The notes: generated by a model from the letters alone, not told the origin. 15,126 nucleotides of DNA from Porticoccaceae bacterium (GCA_023255165.1 JALRJD010000202.1:1-15126), one strand, 5' to 3'. Positions 1-7,448 are shown, counted from the first letter of the stretch. Program-made: numbers and translations.

Positions 1-35
1 AATACGCCACCACCCTAATTAGTCAGGATCACTTC

Positions 36-728
36 ATGAGCGAGCTTTACCTTGTCCGCCACGCCCAGGCCTCTTTTGGCGCTGCCAACTACGATCAACT
101 CTCCGACCTCGGTCATCAGCAATCGCGCTGGCTGGGCGAGCACCTGGGGTTGCGTGGCACCCGCTTTGACAAGTTGGTGGTGGGTGATATGCACCGTCAT
201 CACCAGACGATGGATGGGATCTGCGCGGGCATGGGCATTGATGGCGGTGATCGTATTGTGTTGCCGGGACTCAATGAATATAACTTTACCCATATGACTG
301 AAGCCTATGGCAAGACCAATGGCGACGATCCGCTCTACCAAATTATTGCCGAAGATCCGGATAACCAAAAAAATTATTACCGCTTGCTTCGCAAAGTGCT
401 CAGTGCATGGACGCGAGATGAAATCGACGATGTGCCGGAAACCTGGATGGACTTTAAAACTCGCGTGCTCGACGCTCGGGACCAGATTCAGGCCATGGCC
501 GATAGCGGAAAATGCATTCTCGCTATTGGCTCAGGAGGCTCGATCAGCACATTTGTGGGGGGCGTGTTGGGCATTCCGGATGAAAATGTTTTTGATTTAA
601 ATCTGCAGTATAAAAATACCGCGATCACTCATTTCTTTTTTAACACCAGGAAGATGAACCTGACCGGGTTTAACAGTATTCCGCATCTTGATACCAATAA
701 GATGGAGCAGTATGTGACTTATGGTTAG
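36..728 (+). CDS. Histidine phosphatase superfamily protein, second catalytic His replaced
   Basis: This 230-residue protein has the opening of the histidine phosphatase (phosphoglycerate-mutase-like) fold: LVRHAQ with R8 and H9, the phospho-acceptor motif. R54/H55 in GDMHRHHQT fits the second substrate arginine region, E81 in GLNEYNF the general acid, and the C-terminal LTGFNSIPHLD is typical of the family. Where the family usually has a second histidine (HGG), this protein reads GSGGS, with S167 in that place. It therefore belongs to a Ser-substituted branch or has altered activity, and its substrate cannot be told. The ATG at 36 is preceded by AGGA (25-28) at 7-nt spacing. Seventeen bases upstream is an in-frame-1 stop that could end a preceding gene. 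No signal peptide is seen, so it is probably cytoplasmic. Confidence 0.88.
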   Translation: MSELYLVRHAQASFGAANYDQLSDLGHQQSRWLGEHLGLRGTRFDKLVVGDMHRHHQTMDGICAGMGIDGGDRIVLPGLNEYNFTHMTEAYGKTNGDDPLYQIIAEDPDNQKNYYRLLRKVLSAWTRDEIDDVPETWMDFKTRVLDARDQIQAMADSGKCILAIGSGGSISTFVGGVLGIPDENVFDLNLQYKNTAITHFFFNTRKMNLTGFNSIPHLDTNKMEQYVTYG

Positions 729-778
729 TCGATTTTGGTTAGCGGATTTTGTGATTGGTTACTGGGAACCGAGCGTTA

Positions 779-808
779 GGGTTTTAAAAAAATAATTTTA
801 GAAAACCC
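779..808. terminator. Possible AT-rich bidirectional terminator between convergent genes
   Basis: GGGTTTT (779-785) and AAAACCC (802-808) form a perfect inverted repeat. Inside it AAAA and TTTT can extend the stem. It lies between the phosphatase gene (+, ends 728) and the minus-strand membrane protein gene, whose stop codon (798-800) is inside the hairpin. The A and T runs on both sides would suit a two-way terminator, but the stem is AT-rich and weak. Confidence 0.3.
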
Positions 809-1121
809 ACGCCACCAAAAACCAGATAATCAAAAAAAACAGAAAAAATCCGCCAAGAATAAATTGAATCTCACCCAACAAACCATCGCCGGATGAAATC
901 GCGAAAATAACCATTATCACAAGGGTGACAAAGAACGAAATCACGGCGGAATCCTTGAGCCCCAGCCCCGGGGAAAGGTGCACACTGACGAGTTCCGAGA
1001 CGATTGGCAGCATCAGAAAAATCGCGATGCCCAGTACCACAATAAGCGAGATCAGCGCGATGGCAATTTTTCGCGTTTCGTTTTTGTCTTTGTTGTCCAG
1101 TTCACCGACCATTTTTATCAC
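798..1121 (-). CDS. Small three-helix inner-membrane protein, function unknown
   Basis: This 107-residue protein starts with a short charged segment (GELDNKDKNETRK), followed by three strongly hydrophobic stretches: roughly residues 19-45, 58-77 and 84-107. It is very probably an inner-membrane protein, and I do not recognise a family. The GTG start at 1121 overlaps the TGA of the upstream PH-domain gene (GTGA, 4-nt overlap), which implies translational coupling. An alternative ATG lies three codons further in, at 1112. The coupling suggests the two products act together, but no function can be assigned from sequence. Confidence 0.75.
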   Translation of the reverse strand: MIKMVGELDNKDKNETRKIAIALISLIVVLGIAIFLMLPIVSELVSVHLSPGLGLKDSAVISFFVTLVIMVIFAISSGDGLLGEIQFILGGFFLFFLIIWFLVAWVF

Positions 1122-1495
1122 CCACCATTTTTGCAGGCTTTGATCAGCTCGCGTACCTTGTTGGGGTCGGGCATGCCATTTGCCACAATCTCGGGCGCGT
1201 CACCCGCGGTAAATATCTCGACTGTGCCGACACCGAAGATACGATTAAAAAAGGACTGTTTAATCTTTGTGGTGCGCACACTGCTAATGTTTATCTCTGA
1301 GCGTTCTTTGCTCAGCAGGCCTTTTTCGAAGAGGATTTCATTTTCTGTGACGCTGAGTTTTGAGGCTTTGTTTCTAAGATGCCAGACCAGCAGGATCAGG
1401 ATTCCCACACCAATTGGAATTAACAGCAGTGCAACAATAAATCCGATGGGATGATTTTTGAACATCACAGGATGTTCGGCATATAGCTCAGTCAT
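1118..1495 (-). CDS. Bacterial PH-domain (bPH2/YdbS-like) membrane protein
   Basis: This 125-residue protein has one hydrophobic segment (about residues 17-38) followed by a soluble domain with the bPH2 signature: LSVTENEILFEKGLLSKERSEINISSVRT is split here into LSVTENEILFEKGLL and EINISSVRTTKIKQSFFNRI, then FGVGTVEIFTAG. Family members (formerly DUF304, as in YdbS/YdbT) are membrane-anchored with a pleckstrin-homology-like fold, and their ligands are mostly unknown. The ATG at 1495 has a strong AAGGAG on the minus strand at 7-nt spacing. The gene overlaps the next one by 4 nt and sits 28 bp downstream of the MAPEG gene on the same strand, so all three may be co-transcribed. Confidence 0.82.
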   Translation of the reverse strand: MTELYAEHPVMFKNHPIGFIVALLLIPIGVGILILLVWHLRNKASKLSVTENEILFEKGLLSKERSEINISSVRTTKIKQSFFNRIFGVGTVEIFTAGDAPEIVANGMPDPNKVRELIKACKNGG

Positions 1496-1523
1496 TGACT
1501 TTCTCCTTGTTATTGTTAGCGCA

Positions 1524-1919
1524 TCACAGCGCGTGAATCAGAACCCAGATGGAACTCACCAAAATAGGAATGAGTGTCGCCAGCATGCCAAGTGGGCGAC
1601 ACAGGCTGGGCCCGATTTCCGTGATCGCGACATAGTGCAAGATGCGTCCGATAACCAGCGATGTTCCCAGTACATGCAGCCAGACATCAGAAGCCCTTAA
1701 TAACTCCATCACCATCAGCAGCAACAGGGCGATGGGCATGGTTTCAATAAAGTTGCCCTGTCCGCGAATGCGCCGCAACATTTCCGGGTTGTCGCCATGG
1801 CCAATAAGGATTTTGGTTTTAACCCGATACAGGCCGACGCGTACAGTAAATGGCACAAATAGCAAGCCGGAAAGGGCAATGTATATAGGTGAAATGCTAA
1901 GCAGAGAGGGCAGTTCCAT
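1524..1919 (-). CDS. MAPEG family membrane protein (YecN-like)
   Basis: This 131-residue protein has four predicted membrane segments and the MAPEG pattern: VKTKILIGHGDNPEMLRRIRGQGNFIE near residues 33-59 (R49, R50, R52, N56 and E59 in the glutathione-binding type motif), then LLLLMVMELL and LHVLGTSLVIGRILHYVAI. Eukaryotic MAPEG enzymes are glutathione transferases or peroxidases in membranes. Bacterial homologues are often labelled glutathione metabolism proteins, but their reactions are mostly unproven. The ATG at 1919 is preceded by AAGGA at 7-nt spacing. It is the first gene of a likely three-gene minus-strand unit with the PH-domain and three-helix proteins, which makes it a membrane-focused cluster. 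Confidence 0.85.
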   Translation of the reverse strand: MELPSLLSISPIYIALSGLLFVPFTVRVGLYRVKTKILIGHGDNPEMLRRIRGQGNFIETMPIALLLLMVMELLRASDVWLHVLGTSLVIGRILHYVAITEIGPSLCRPLGMLATLIPILVSSIWVLIHAL

Positions 1920-1952
1920 CAGAGATTCCTTTTAAGGTTATTTGCTTTGTCG

Positions 1953-1977
1953 TCAGTGCATTTTTAATGCTCACTGA
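1953..1977. repeat. Inverted repeat in the MAPEG gene leader
   Basis: TCAGTGCATT (1953-1962) pairs with AATGC (1966-1970) and ACTGA (1973-1977): ten base pairs with a 2-nt bulge and a 3-nt loop. It lies 34 bp upstream of the MAPEG start on the minus strand, in the 212-bp divergent gap (1920-2131). No T-run follows, so it is not an intrinsic terminator. It could be an operator dyad or a leader hairpin. I see no convincing sigma-70 promoter in this gap. Confidence 0.35.
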
Positions 1978-2131
1978 ACTTAAGGTAGACCAAATTATTC
2001 TTTTTTACCGCCCTGGCCCGATTACTTAATCCTCATGTTCCTCGGGACCCCAAGTCCGATTTGTTGTAGTTGCATCAGCATCTGCGGGTTACACTAAGGG
2101 GCTAGAAACGAAACTCAAAAAGGGGATTAGT

Positions 2132-2899
2132 GTGACAACAGAATTTGATATGAGCGGCAAAGTGGCGTTGGTGACCGGCGCCTCCAGTGGTTTGGGAGCG
2201 CATTTCGTCAAGGTGCTGGCTGAGCGTGGAGCCAGGGTTGTTGCGGCGGCGCGACGTGTTGATCGCCTTGAGGCCCTGGTGGCCGAGGTCAATGCCGCGG
2301 GCGGTGAAGCAATAGCGGTGGCGCTGGATGTGACCAGCAATGAGTCGGTCAATCAGGCTTTTGACCAGGCCGAGGCGGCATTTGGCACCGTTACTGTTGT
2401 TTCCAATAATGCCGGTGTGGCCTTTGTGGAAGGTGCGCTGCGCATGGATGAGGCAAAGTGGGACCAGATTGTGGATACCAACCTGAAAGGTGTCTGGCTG
2501 GTGGCGACCGAGGCGGCCCGGCGTATGGCGGCGGCAGGTGTTGCGGGCAGCATTGTGAACACGGCGTCGATTATGGGTCTGCGAGTGGCTTACGGTCAGA
2601 TTAGTTATTGCACGTCCAAGGCTGGCGTTATTCATATGACCAAAGGTCTGGCGTTGGAGTGGGCGCGTAAACAGATTCGTGTCAATGCTCTGTGCCCGGG
2701 CTATTTTGAAACTGAAATGACCGAGGGTTATTTCGATGATCCAAAGGGCCAGGCATTTTTGCAGGCGACACCAGCGCAACGTGCGGGAAGAATGGAAGAG
2801 ATTACCGCGCCATTTTTGCTCCTCGCCAGCGACGCGGGCGCCTTTGTTAACGGTATCGCACTGCCGGTCGATGGCGCCCACAGTGTGGCCAATTTCTGA
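2132..2899 (+). CDS. Short-chain dehydrogenase/reductase (SDR), classical type
   Basis: This 255-residue classical SDR has the Rossmann motif TGASSGLG (residues 15-22), NNAG (92-95), and the full catalytic tetrad N117, S146, Y159 and K163 (YCTSK). R41 and R42 after the second beta strand suggest preference for NADPH. The C-terminal segment FVNGIALPVDGAHS is typical. It oxidises or reduces a hydroxyl/keto group on an unknown substrate; resemblance to the FabG-like group is general and does not define one. The GTG at 2132 is chosen because AGGGGA (2121-2126) sits at proper spacing; the alternative ATG at 2150 lacks this. pdxH follows 35 bp downstream, so the two may share a transcript. Confidence 0.9.
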   Translation: MTTEFDMSGKVALVTGASSGLGAHFVKVLAERGARVVAAARRVDRLEALVAEVNAAGGEAIAVALDVTSNESVNQAFDQAEAAFGTVTVVSNNAGVAFVEGALRMDEAKWDQIVDTNLKGVWLVATEAARRMAAAGVAGSIVNTASIMGLRVAYGQISYCTSKAGVIHMTKGLALEWARKQIRVNALCPGYFETEMTEGYFDDPKGQAFLQATPAQRAGRMEEITAPFLLLASDAGAFVNGIALPVDGAHSVANF

Positions 2900-2934
2900 G
2901 TGTTGGCATTTAGGATTTTAGACAGGAAGCCGAT

Positions 2935-3594
2935 ATGAGCCTGGAAGACAATCGCCGCGAATACGATTACGGAACTTTAACCCGCGAATCGCTCTGTGAC
3001 AGTCCCTTTGATCAGTTTGATCTGTGGATGAAGCAGGCCATTGAGGCGGGTATTCAAGACCCCACGGCGATGAGCCTGGCCACGGTCTCTGCCGAGGGTA
3101 AGCCCTGGCAGCGCATGGTGCTGCTCAAGGATTTTGATCAGCGCGGTTTTGTGTTTTATACCAACCTTGGCAGCCGCAAGGCCAAAGAGATCGCTGGCAA
3201 TACTCAGGTCAGTCTGCACTTTCCCTGGTTGCAGCTCGACCGTCAGGTGATAGTTGGCGGCCGCGCGGAGCGACTATCAAAGGCCCAAGAGATGAAATAT
3301 TTTCTCAGCCGACCCAAGCCCAGCCAGCTGGCGGCCTGGGCGTCAAAACAGAGCAGCCGCATCAATTCGCGCCAGGCGCTCGAGACACAGTTTGCCCAAC
3401 TCAAAGAGAAGTTTGCCAATGGCGAGATTCCGCTGCCAGATTTTTGGGGCGGGTTTCGTGTGGTGCCGGAGGAGATTGAGTTTTGGCAGGGCGGTGAGAT
3501 GCGTCTGCACGATCGCTTTACCTACCTTCGTGTTAGCGATGGCGATGGCTCTGGTGATGGTGATAATTGGAGTATTAGTCGGCTGTCGCCCTGA
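2935..3594 (+). CDS. pdxH: Pyridoxamine/pyridoxine 5'-phosphate oxidase
   Basis: This FMN-dependent oxidase makes pyridoxal 5'-phosphate from PNP or PMP, the last step of vitamin B6 salvage and de novo synthesis, in the cytoplasm as a homodimer. At 219 residues it is close to the E. coli length (218). Landmarks are the N-terminal REYDYGTLTRESL, RMVLLKDFDQRGFVFYTN (FMN-phosphate contacts), SRKAKEIA, the substrate-binding segment LSRPKPSQLAAWAS, and the family signature PDFWGGFRVVPEEIEFWQGG with RLHDRF. The usual short turn before the final W-x-x-x-RL-x-P carries extra acidic/Gly residues (DGDGSGDGD, about 202-210). AGGAAG (2924-2929) precedes the ATG. The gene ends exactly where greB ends on the other strand. 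Confidence 0.96.
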   Translation: MSLEDNRREYDYGTLTRESLCDSPFDQFDLWMKQAIEAGIQDPTAMSLATVSAEGKPWQRMVLLKDFDQRGFVFYTNLGSRKAKEIAGNTQVSLHFPWLQLDRQVIVGGRAERLSKAQEMKYFLSRPKPSQLAAWASKQSSRINSRQALETQFAQLKEKFANGEIPLPDFWGGFRVVPEEIEFWQGGEMRLHDRFTYLRVSDGDGSGDGDNWSISRLSP

Positions 3595-4092
3595 TTAATA
3601 TTTAATTTCCAGCACAATAAAACAGCGCTCACCCGCTGGCGTTTTCACTATTACTTCATCATCCACAGACTTGCCCAGCAGCGCTCGCGCCATGGGCGAG
3701 TCGATGCTGATCCAGTTGAGTTTGGCGTCAATCTCATCGGCGCCCACTAATCTGAATGTCTGTTCCGTGATGCTGTCTTGATCTTCCACTGTTACCCAGG
3801 CGGCGAAGAAAACCTTTGAGGGATCTCTGGGTTTGTCTTCGACGATAGTGGCGTTTTCTATGCGCTTGGTGAGGTAGCGCACGCGGCTGTCGATTTCACG
3901 CAGACGGCGTTTGCCGTAGATGTAATCGCCGTTTTCCGAGCGGTCTCCGTTTTTGGCGGCCTCGTGCACAATCTGGGTGACCTGTGGCCGTTCAACTTTC
4001 CACAATTGGTGCAGCTCGGCGCGCATTTTACTGGCGCCTTCCGGGGTGATGTAGGGCGAACTTTTTGGCGAGGGTGGGCGATAGCGTGACAT
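3595..4092 (-). CDS. greB: Transcription elongation factor GreB
   Basis: This 165-residue GreA/GreB-family protein rescues backtracked RNA polymerase by stimulating transcript cleavage through the secondary channel. The N-terminal coiled coil contains EAAKNGDRSENGDYIYGKRR, with D50 and E53 as the two acidic tip residues that position the second Mg2+. The GDRSEN-DY-Y-K form, and the long basic N-terminal tail (SRYRPPSPK), mark GreB rather than GreA. The C-terminal FKBP-like domain follows. It is last in a minus-strand block, 2 bp after the S9 peptidase stop, and its own stop abuts pdxH's stop with no gap. AGGAAG lies slightly far upstream (about 10 nt), consistent with coupled translation. Confidence 0.95.
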   Translation of the reverse strand: MSRYRPPSPKSSPYITPEGASKMRAELHQLWKVERPQVTQIVHEAAKNGDRSENGDYIYGKRRLREIDSRVRYLTKRIENATIVEDKPRDPSKVFFAAWVTVEDQDSITEQTFRLVGADEIDAKLNWISIDSPMARALLGKSVDDEVIVKTPAGERCFIVLEIKY

Positions 4093-4094
4093 GC

Positions 4095-6047
4095 TCAGCG
4101 CGCTTCCTGCAGATTAAATACATCACGATAAAAGGCTAATTCGCTCTCCATGGCGCGAATAATATTGGCCGCTTTGCGAAAACCGTGGCCTTCATCGGGG
4201 AAGGTGATATGGGCAACCTTGATGCCTTTTTTCTGCAGCAGCTCAACCATCATCTCGGCTTGGTTGGGTGGCACCACTTTATCTTCCAGACCCTGCAAAA
4301 AGATTACCGGGCAGTTAAGTCCTTCGGCATGATGAATTGGCGAGCGTGCCAGATAGATATCCCGGCGCTCGGGGTAGGGGCCAATCAGGCTGTCCATGTA
4401 GCGTGATTCAAATTTATGGGTGTCTTTGGCCAGGGTTTCCAAATCGCCGATGCCATAGAGACTGGCGCCGGCTTGAAAGGTGTCGGTAAAGGTCAATGCC
4501 GAGAGCACGGTGTAACCGCCGGCACTGCCGCCGCGAATCAAACAGCGCTGTGGATCGATCTTGTGCTGCTCGGCCAGCGCCGCGATAGCCTGCTGGGTAT
4601 CTTCGACATCGGCGATGCCCCAGGCGCCCGCCAGAGCCTGTCGATAGGCGCGGCCAAAGCCAGTGCTGCCGCGATAATTTATATCCACCACGGCAAAACC
4701 GCGGCTGGTCCAGTATTGCAGTTTAAGGTTTAAACCGCTGTCGGTGGCGCCGGTGGGCCCGCCATGACAGAGCGCAATAACCGGTGGCAGTTCATCCTGA
4801 TTGCCGCAATAGAGCGGATTGGTCGGCGGGTAATAAAATGCATGTACCTGCTGGCTGCTGTGTTGGTTGCCGCTGGCAAATAAAATTGATTCTGGCTGGG
4901 AAAAATTGTCAGCCTCTAGCTCGAGGGTGGCGGGGGAATAGATTGGGTGGATCGCTGAGTCAGCGGCCATCTGCGGAGTGATGCTTACCAACTCGCTCGG
5001 CAGTGCGGCGGCGCCCGCCACCATAGTCAATGCACCCTGATGGCAGGCGAGGGCCTGCATGCTGCTGTAGTCGGTTTTAATGTCGGTTAGCTGACCCGAG
5101 GCTATATCGATAAAACCACAGTGCCAGATACCATTTTGAGTGTAGAGGCTGGCGATTGTGTTGCTGCTGTTTTCAGTTTCGATAAAGTCGTAACAGCTCA
5201 TACCAAACTGCCACAGTGGCGTGGCAAATTCAGCCTCTATTTCCAGCACCGGAACGATTTGCTGGTTTTCCCGGCGATAGATATTCCACCAGTTATTTTT
5301 ATCGGAAACAAAATAGAGCTGGTTGTCCGGCGACCATTGGGGCTGGAAGATTGCCTGGTTGTTGTCGCCGCCGGCGACCAGGGTTTTATCGCTCAGCTTG
5401 TCGTTCAACTTATCGTTCAATGCGCCCGCCGTATCCAGTTTTGCTGTCCACAGCTGAGTGCTGTCCCAGGGCATATTCGGGTGTTGCCACTCAATCCAGC
5501 ATAGTTGTTGGCCGTCCGGGCTGATACGTGGATAGGCGTAAAAGTCCGCGCCGCTGACCAGCGTGCTCACATTGCCATCGGCAATGGCAATGCTGACGAT
5601 AGAATTTTCCGGTTCACGATCCTGATGATGGGTTTCGCAGACGGCAATCAGCTGCTGGCGAGTTTGATCAATCACCAGATCCGCAAAGCGCGGCCCGGCC
5701 GCGGTGATGGCGACGGGTGGTGACTCGTTAGAAAAGGCCAACTGATAAATACGTTGATCCGCAGCATTAACAAAGTAGAGGTGAGTCTCGTCCGCAGCAT
5801 AGGCCATGCCGCCGTATTCGTGCACTTTGCTCTGGTGGCCAAAGGGTGCCGGCAGCAGATCTCTGATACTGCCGTCGGCTTCGCGGCACATAATCACATT
5901 GCGGCCCGCTTCCCAGGGCCGGCCTTCGACCCAAAACAGTCTGCCACCAGAAGATTGCAGAAAATTCAGTCCCGGCGCGGCGCGGGTAATCAGTTCGGCG
6001 CTGATGGCAGAGGGCCATGTGCCATAGGGCTTTTGAATTTTTGTCAT
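4095..6047 (-). CDS. S9 family peptidase (prolyl oligopeptidase / dipeptidyl aminopeptidase-like)
   Basis: This 650-residue protein has an N-terminal seven-bladed-propeller-like region (about 20-380) with repeated SPDG/WSPD motifs and a C-terminal alpha/beta-hydrolase domain. The catalytic triad is S508 in GGSAGG, D589 in GLEDKVVPP and H621 in DEGHGF. The oxyanion motif HGGPTG is at 428-433, with NYRGSTGFG at 457-465. Such enzymes cleave short peptides, often after proline or basic/hydrophobic residues; the specificity here is unknown. No signal peptide is seen, so it is probably cytoplasmic. A small repeat NDKLNDKLSDK (211-221) sits in a propeller loop. It begins 1 bp after the YciH stop and ends 2 bp before greB, so it is within an operon. 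Confidence 0.92.
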   Translation of the reverse strand: MTKIQKPYGTWPSAISAELITRAAPGLNFLQSSGGRLFWVEGRPWEAGRNVIMCREADGSIRDLLPAPFGHQSKVHEYGGMAYAADETHLYFVNAADQRIYQLAFSNESPPVAITAAGPRFADLVIDQTRQQLIAVCETHHQDREPENSIVSIAIADGNVSTLVSGADFYAYPRISPDGQQLCWIEWQHPNMPWDSTQLWTAKLDTAGALNDKLNDKLSDKTLVAGGDNNQAIFQPQWSPDNQLYFVSDKNNWWNIYRRENQQIVPVLEIEAEFATPLWQFGMSCYDFIETENSSNTIASLYTQNGIWHCGFIDIASGQLTDIKTDYSSMQALACHQGALTMVAGAAALPSELVSITPQMAADSAIHPIYSPATLELEADNFSQPESILFASGNQHSSQQVHAFYYPPTNPLYCGNQDELPPVIALCHGGPTGATDSGLNLKLQYWTSRGFAVVDINYRGSTGFGRAYRQALAGAWGIADVEDTQQAIAALAEQHKIDPQRCLIRGGSAGGYTVLSALTFTDTFQAGASLYGIGDLETLAKDTHKFESRYMDSLIGPYPERRDIYLARSPIHHAEGLNCPVIFLQGLEDKVVPPNQAEMMVELLQKKGIKVAHITFPDEGHGFRKAANIIRAMESELAFYRDVFNLQEAR

Positions 6048-6048
6048 C

Positions 6049-6372
6049 TCAACCGCCCGCCAGTTTTACGCGGTGGCCAAGTTTTTCCAGTTCTGTTTTC
6101 AGTGTATCGCGGTGGTCACCCTGAATCTCAATCACGCCGTCTTTCACTGTGCCGCCCGTGGAGCATTTCTGTTTAAGCTGCTTGGCCAGGGTTTTTAGCT
6201 CGCTGTCGGGCAGCCCAAACCCTGAGACGGTGGTCACACCCTTCCCTTTGCGGCCCTTTGTCTCGCGACGAATGCGCACAATGCCATCGCTGTCGGGGAT
6301 CTGCTCGCTCAGGGTCTCTTTGATGCGCCCGGCATCAGTGGAGTAAACCAGTCGTGATTCTTTATTGGCCAT
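6049..6372 (-). CDS. yciH: SUI1-domain translation factor YciH
   Basis: This 107-residue homologue of eukaryotic eIF1/SUI1 has a flexible N-terminus (MANKESRLVYSTDAGR) followed by the SUI1 domain: VRIRRETKGRKGKGVTTVSGF, then LKTLAKQLKQKCSTGGTVKDG and IEIQGDHRD, ending LGHRVKLAGG. The KGRKGKGVT and KCSTGGTVK motifs are the conserved hallmarks. YciH associates with the small ribosomal subunit and influences start-site fidelity in bacteria; its physiological role is limited and perhaps stress-related. It lies 12 bp downstream of the quinone oxidoreductase gene and 1 bp upstream of the peptidase gene, all on the minus strand. Confidence 0.95.
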   Translation of the reverse strand: MANKESRLVYSTDAGRIKETLSEQIPDSDGIVRIRRETKGRKGKGVTTVSGFGLPDSELKTLAKQLKQKCSTGGTVKDGVIEIQGDHRDTLKTELEKLGHRVKLAGG

Positions 6373-6384
6373 CGAGGTTTCCTA

Positions 6385-7377
6385 TTAATTGACCAGCAAA
6401 ATTTTACCAATATGCTGGTTTGATTCCATCAGCGCATGGCCTTTGCTGGCCTCCGCCAGAGGGAAGCGACTGTGAATAACCGGCTTGAACTTGCCTTCGG
6501 CGATCAGGGGCCATACCTCTGATTCGACCCCTGCGGCAATGCGAGCTTTGTTTTCCAGCGTCTGGGCGCGCAGAGTTGAGCCAGTCAGCACCAGCTGTTT
6601 CAGCATTAGTGGCATCAGGTCTAGCTGTGTGTTGGAGCCGCGTAAAAAGGCAATGCTGACAATCCTTGCTCGGGGTGCGCAGGCGCTAAAATTGCGCTGC
6701 ATATAATCACCGCCAACCATATCCAACACCACATTGACGCCGCCGCCGGTTAGTTGCTGGCAGACTTCAACAAAATCGTCGCTGTTATAGTTAATGGCTT
6801 TCACGGCCCCCAGCGCTTCGCAGGCGACACATTTCTCATCGGAACCGGCCGTGACAATCACATTTACACCCAGCGCCGAGGCCATCTGAATCGCGGTGGT
6901 GCCAATGCCACTTGAGCCGCCGTGCACCAGCAGCCATTCACCGGCTTTTAATTCCGCGCGCTCAAATAAATTGTGCCATACCGTAAAGCAGGTTTCGGGC
7001 AGCGCAGCCGCATCGAGCAGATCCAGGCCGTCCGGAATCGGCAGGCACAGAGACTCCTCGGCAATTGCATACTCGGCATAACCGCCGCCCGCCAGCAGCG
7101 CGCAGACCTGATCGCCAATCGACCAATCCTCAACCGCAGCGCCCACAGCCACCACCGTGCCGGAGACTTCCAGGCCGGGAATGTCGGTCACCCCCGGAGG
7201 TGGTGGATAAAAACCCATGCGCTGAAAGACATCGGGGCGGTTGATGCCCGCCGCGGCGACCTGAATCAGTACCTGATGCTTATTGGGTGCGGGCACAGCT
7301 CTGGATATGGGTTGCAAAACCTCTGGCCCACCGGGCTGACGTATTTCGATGCAGGTTTGATTATCCGGAATGGCCAT
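6385..7377 (-). CDS. NAD(P)H-quinone oxidoreductase, zinc-free MDR (PIG3/Qor-like)
   Basis: This 330-residue medium-chain dehydrogenase/reductase has the GroES-like N-terminal domain (AAAGINRPDVFQRMG near 41-55, PGLEVSGTVVAVG near 67-79) and a Rossmann NADP domain with VHGGSSGIGTTAIQ at 151-164. The zinc-binding cysteines and histidine of alcohol dehydrogenases are missing, as in quinone reductases of the PIG3 group. The C-terminal motif HIGKILLVN is typical. It most likely reduces quinones or enones with NADPH. It is first in the block with yciH, the S9 peptidase and greB. Its leader contains a perfect 8-bp inverted repeat (7386-7415). Confidence 0.92.
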   Translation of the reverse strand: MAIPDNQTCIEIRQPGGPEVLQPISRAVPAPNKHQVLIQVAAAGINRPDVFQRMGFYPPPPGVTDIPGLEVSGTVVAVGAAVEDWSIGDQVCALLAGGGYAEYAIAEESLCLPIPDGLDLLDAAALPETCFTVWHNLFERAELKAGEWLLVHGGSSGIGTTAIQMASALGVNVIVTAGSDEKCVACEALGAVKAINYNSDDFVEVCQQLTGGGVNVVLDMVGGDYMQRNFSACAPRARIVSIAFLRGSNTQLDLMPLMLKQLVLTGSTLRAQTLENKARIAAGVESEVWPLIAEGKFKPVIHSRFPLAEASKGHALMESNQHIGKILLVN

Positions 7378-7385
7378 ATGCTCAG

Positions 7386-7415
7386 ACTCGTCGATTGTTT
7401 TAATAGCCGACGAGT
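7386..7415. promoter_or_regulatory. Inverted repeat in the quinone oxidoreductase leader
   Basis: ACTCGTCG (7386-7393) and CGACGAGT (7408-7415) are perfect inverted copies 14 nt apart. Their starts are 22 bp apart, about two helical turns, which suits a dimeric regulator. The dyad is 9-38 bp upstream of the oxidoreductase start on the minus strand. No T-run follows on the minus strand, so it is not an intrinsic terminator for the LysE gene. An operator or leader hairpin is inferred only. Confidence 0.4.
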
Positions 7416-7448
7416 TTAGCCTGAGTATGGATAAAGGGTAAGAGGTTG

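Noticed and set aside
1..18. In-frame-1 codons ending in TAA that could be the tail of an upstream gene
   Set aside because: Only five codons are visible, so neither the gene nor its product can be supported.
2060..2100. Possible sigma-70 promoter for the SDR gene (TTGCAT or TTGTAG with TACACT)
   Set aside because: Spacings of 14 or 20 bp fall outside the normal range.
2102..2881. Long open frame antisense to the short-chain dehydrogenase
   Set aside because: The protein has no recognisable motif, and the plus-strand SDR has all its catalytic residues.
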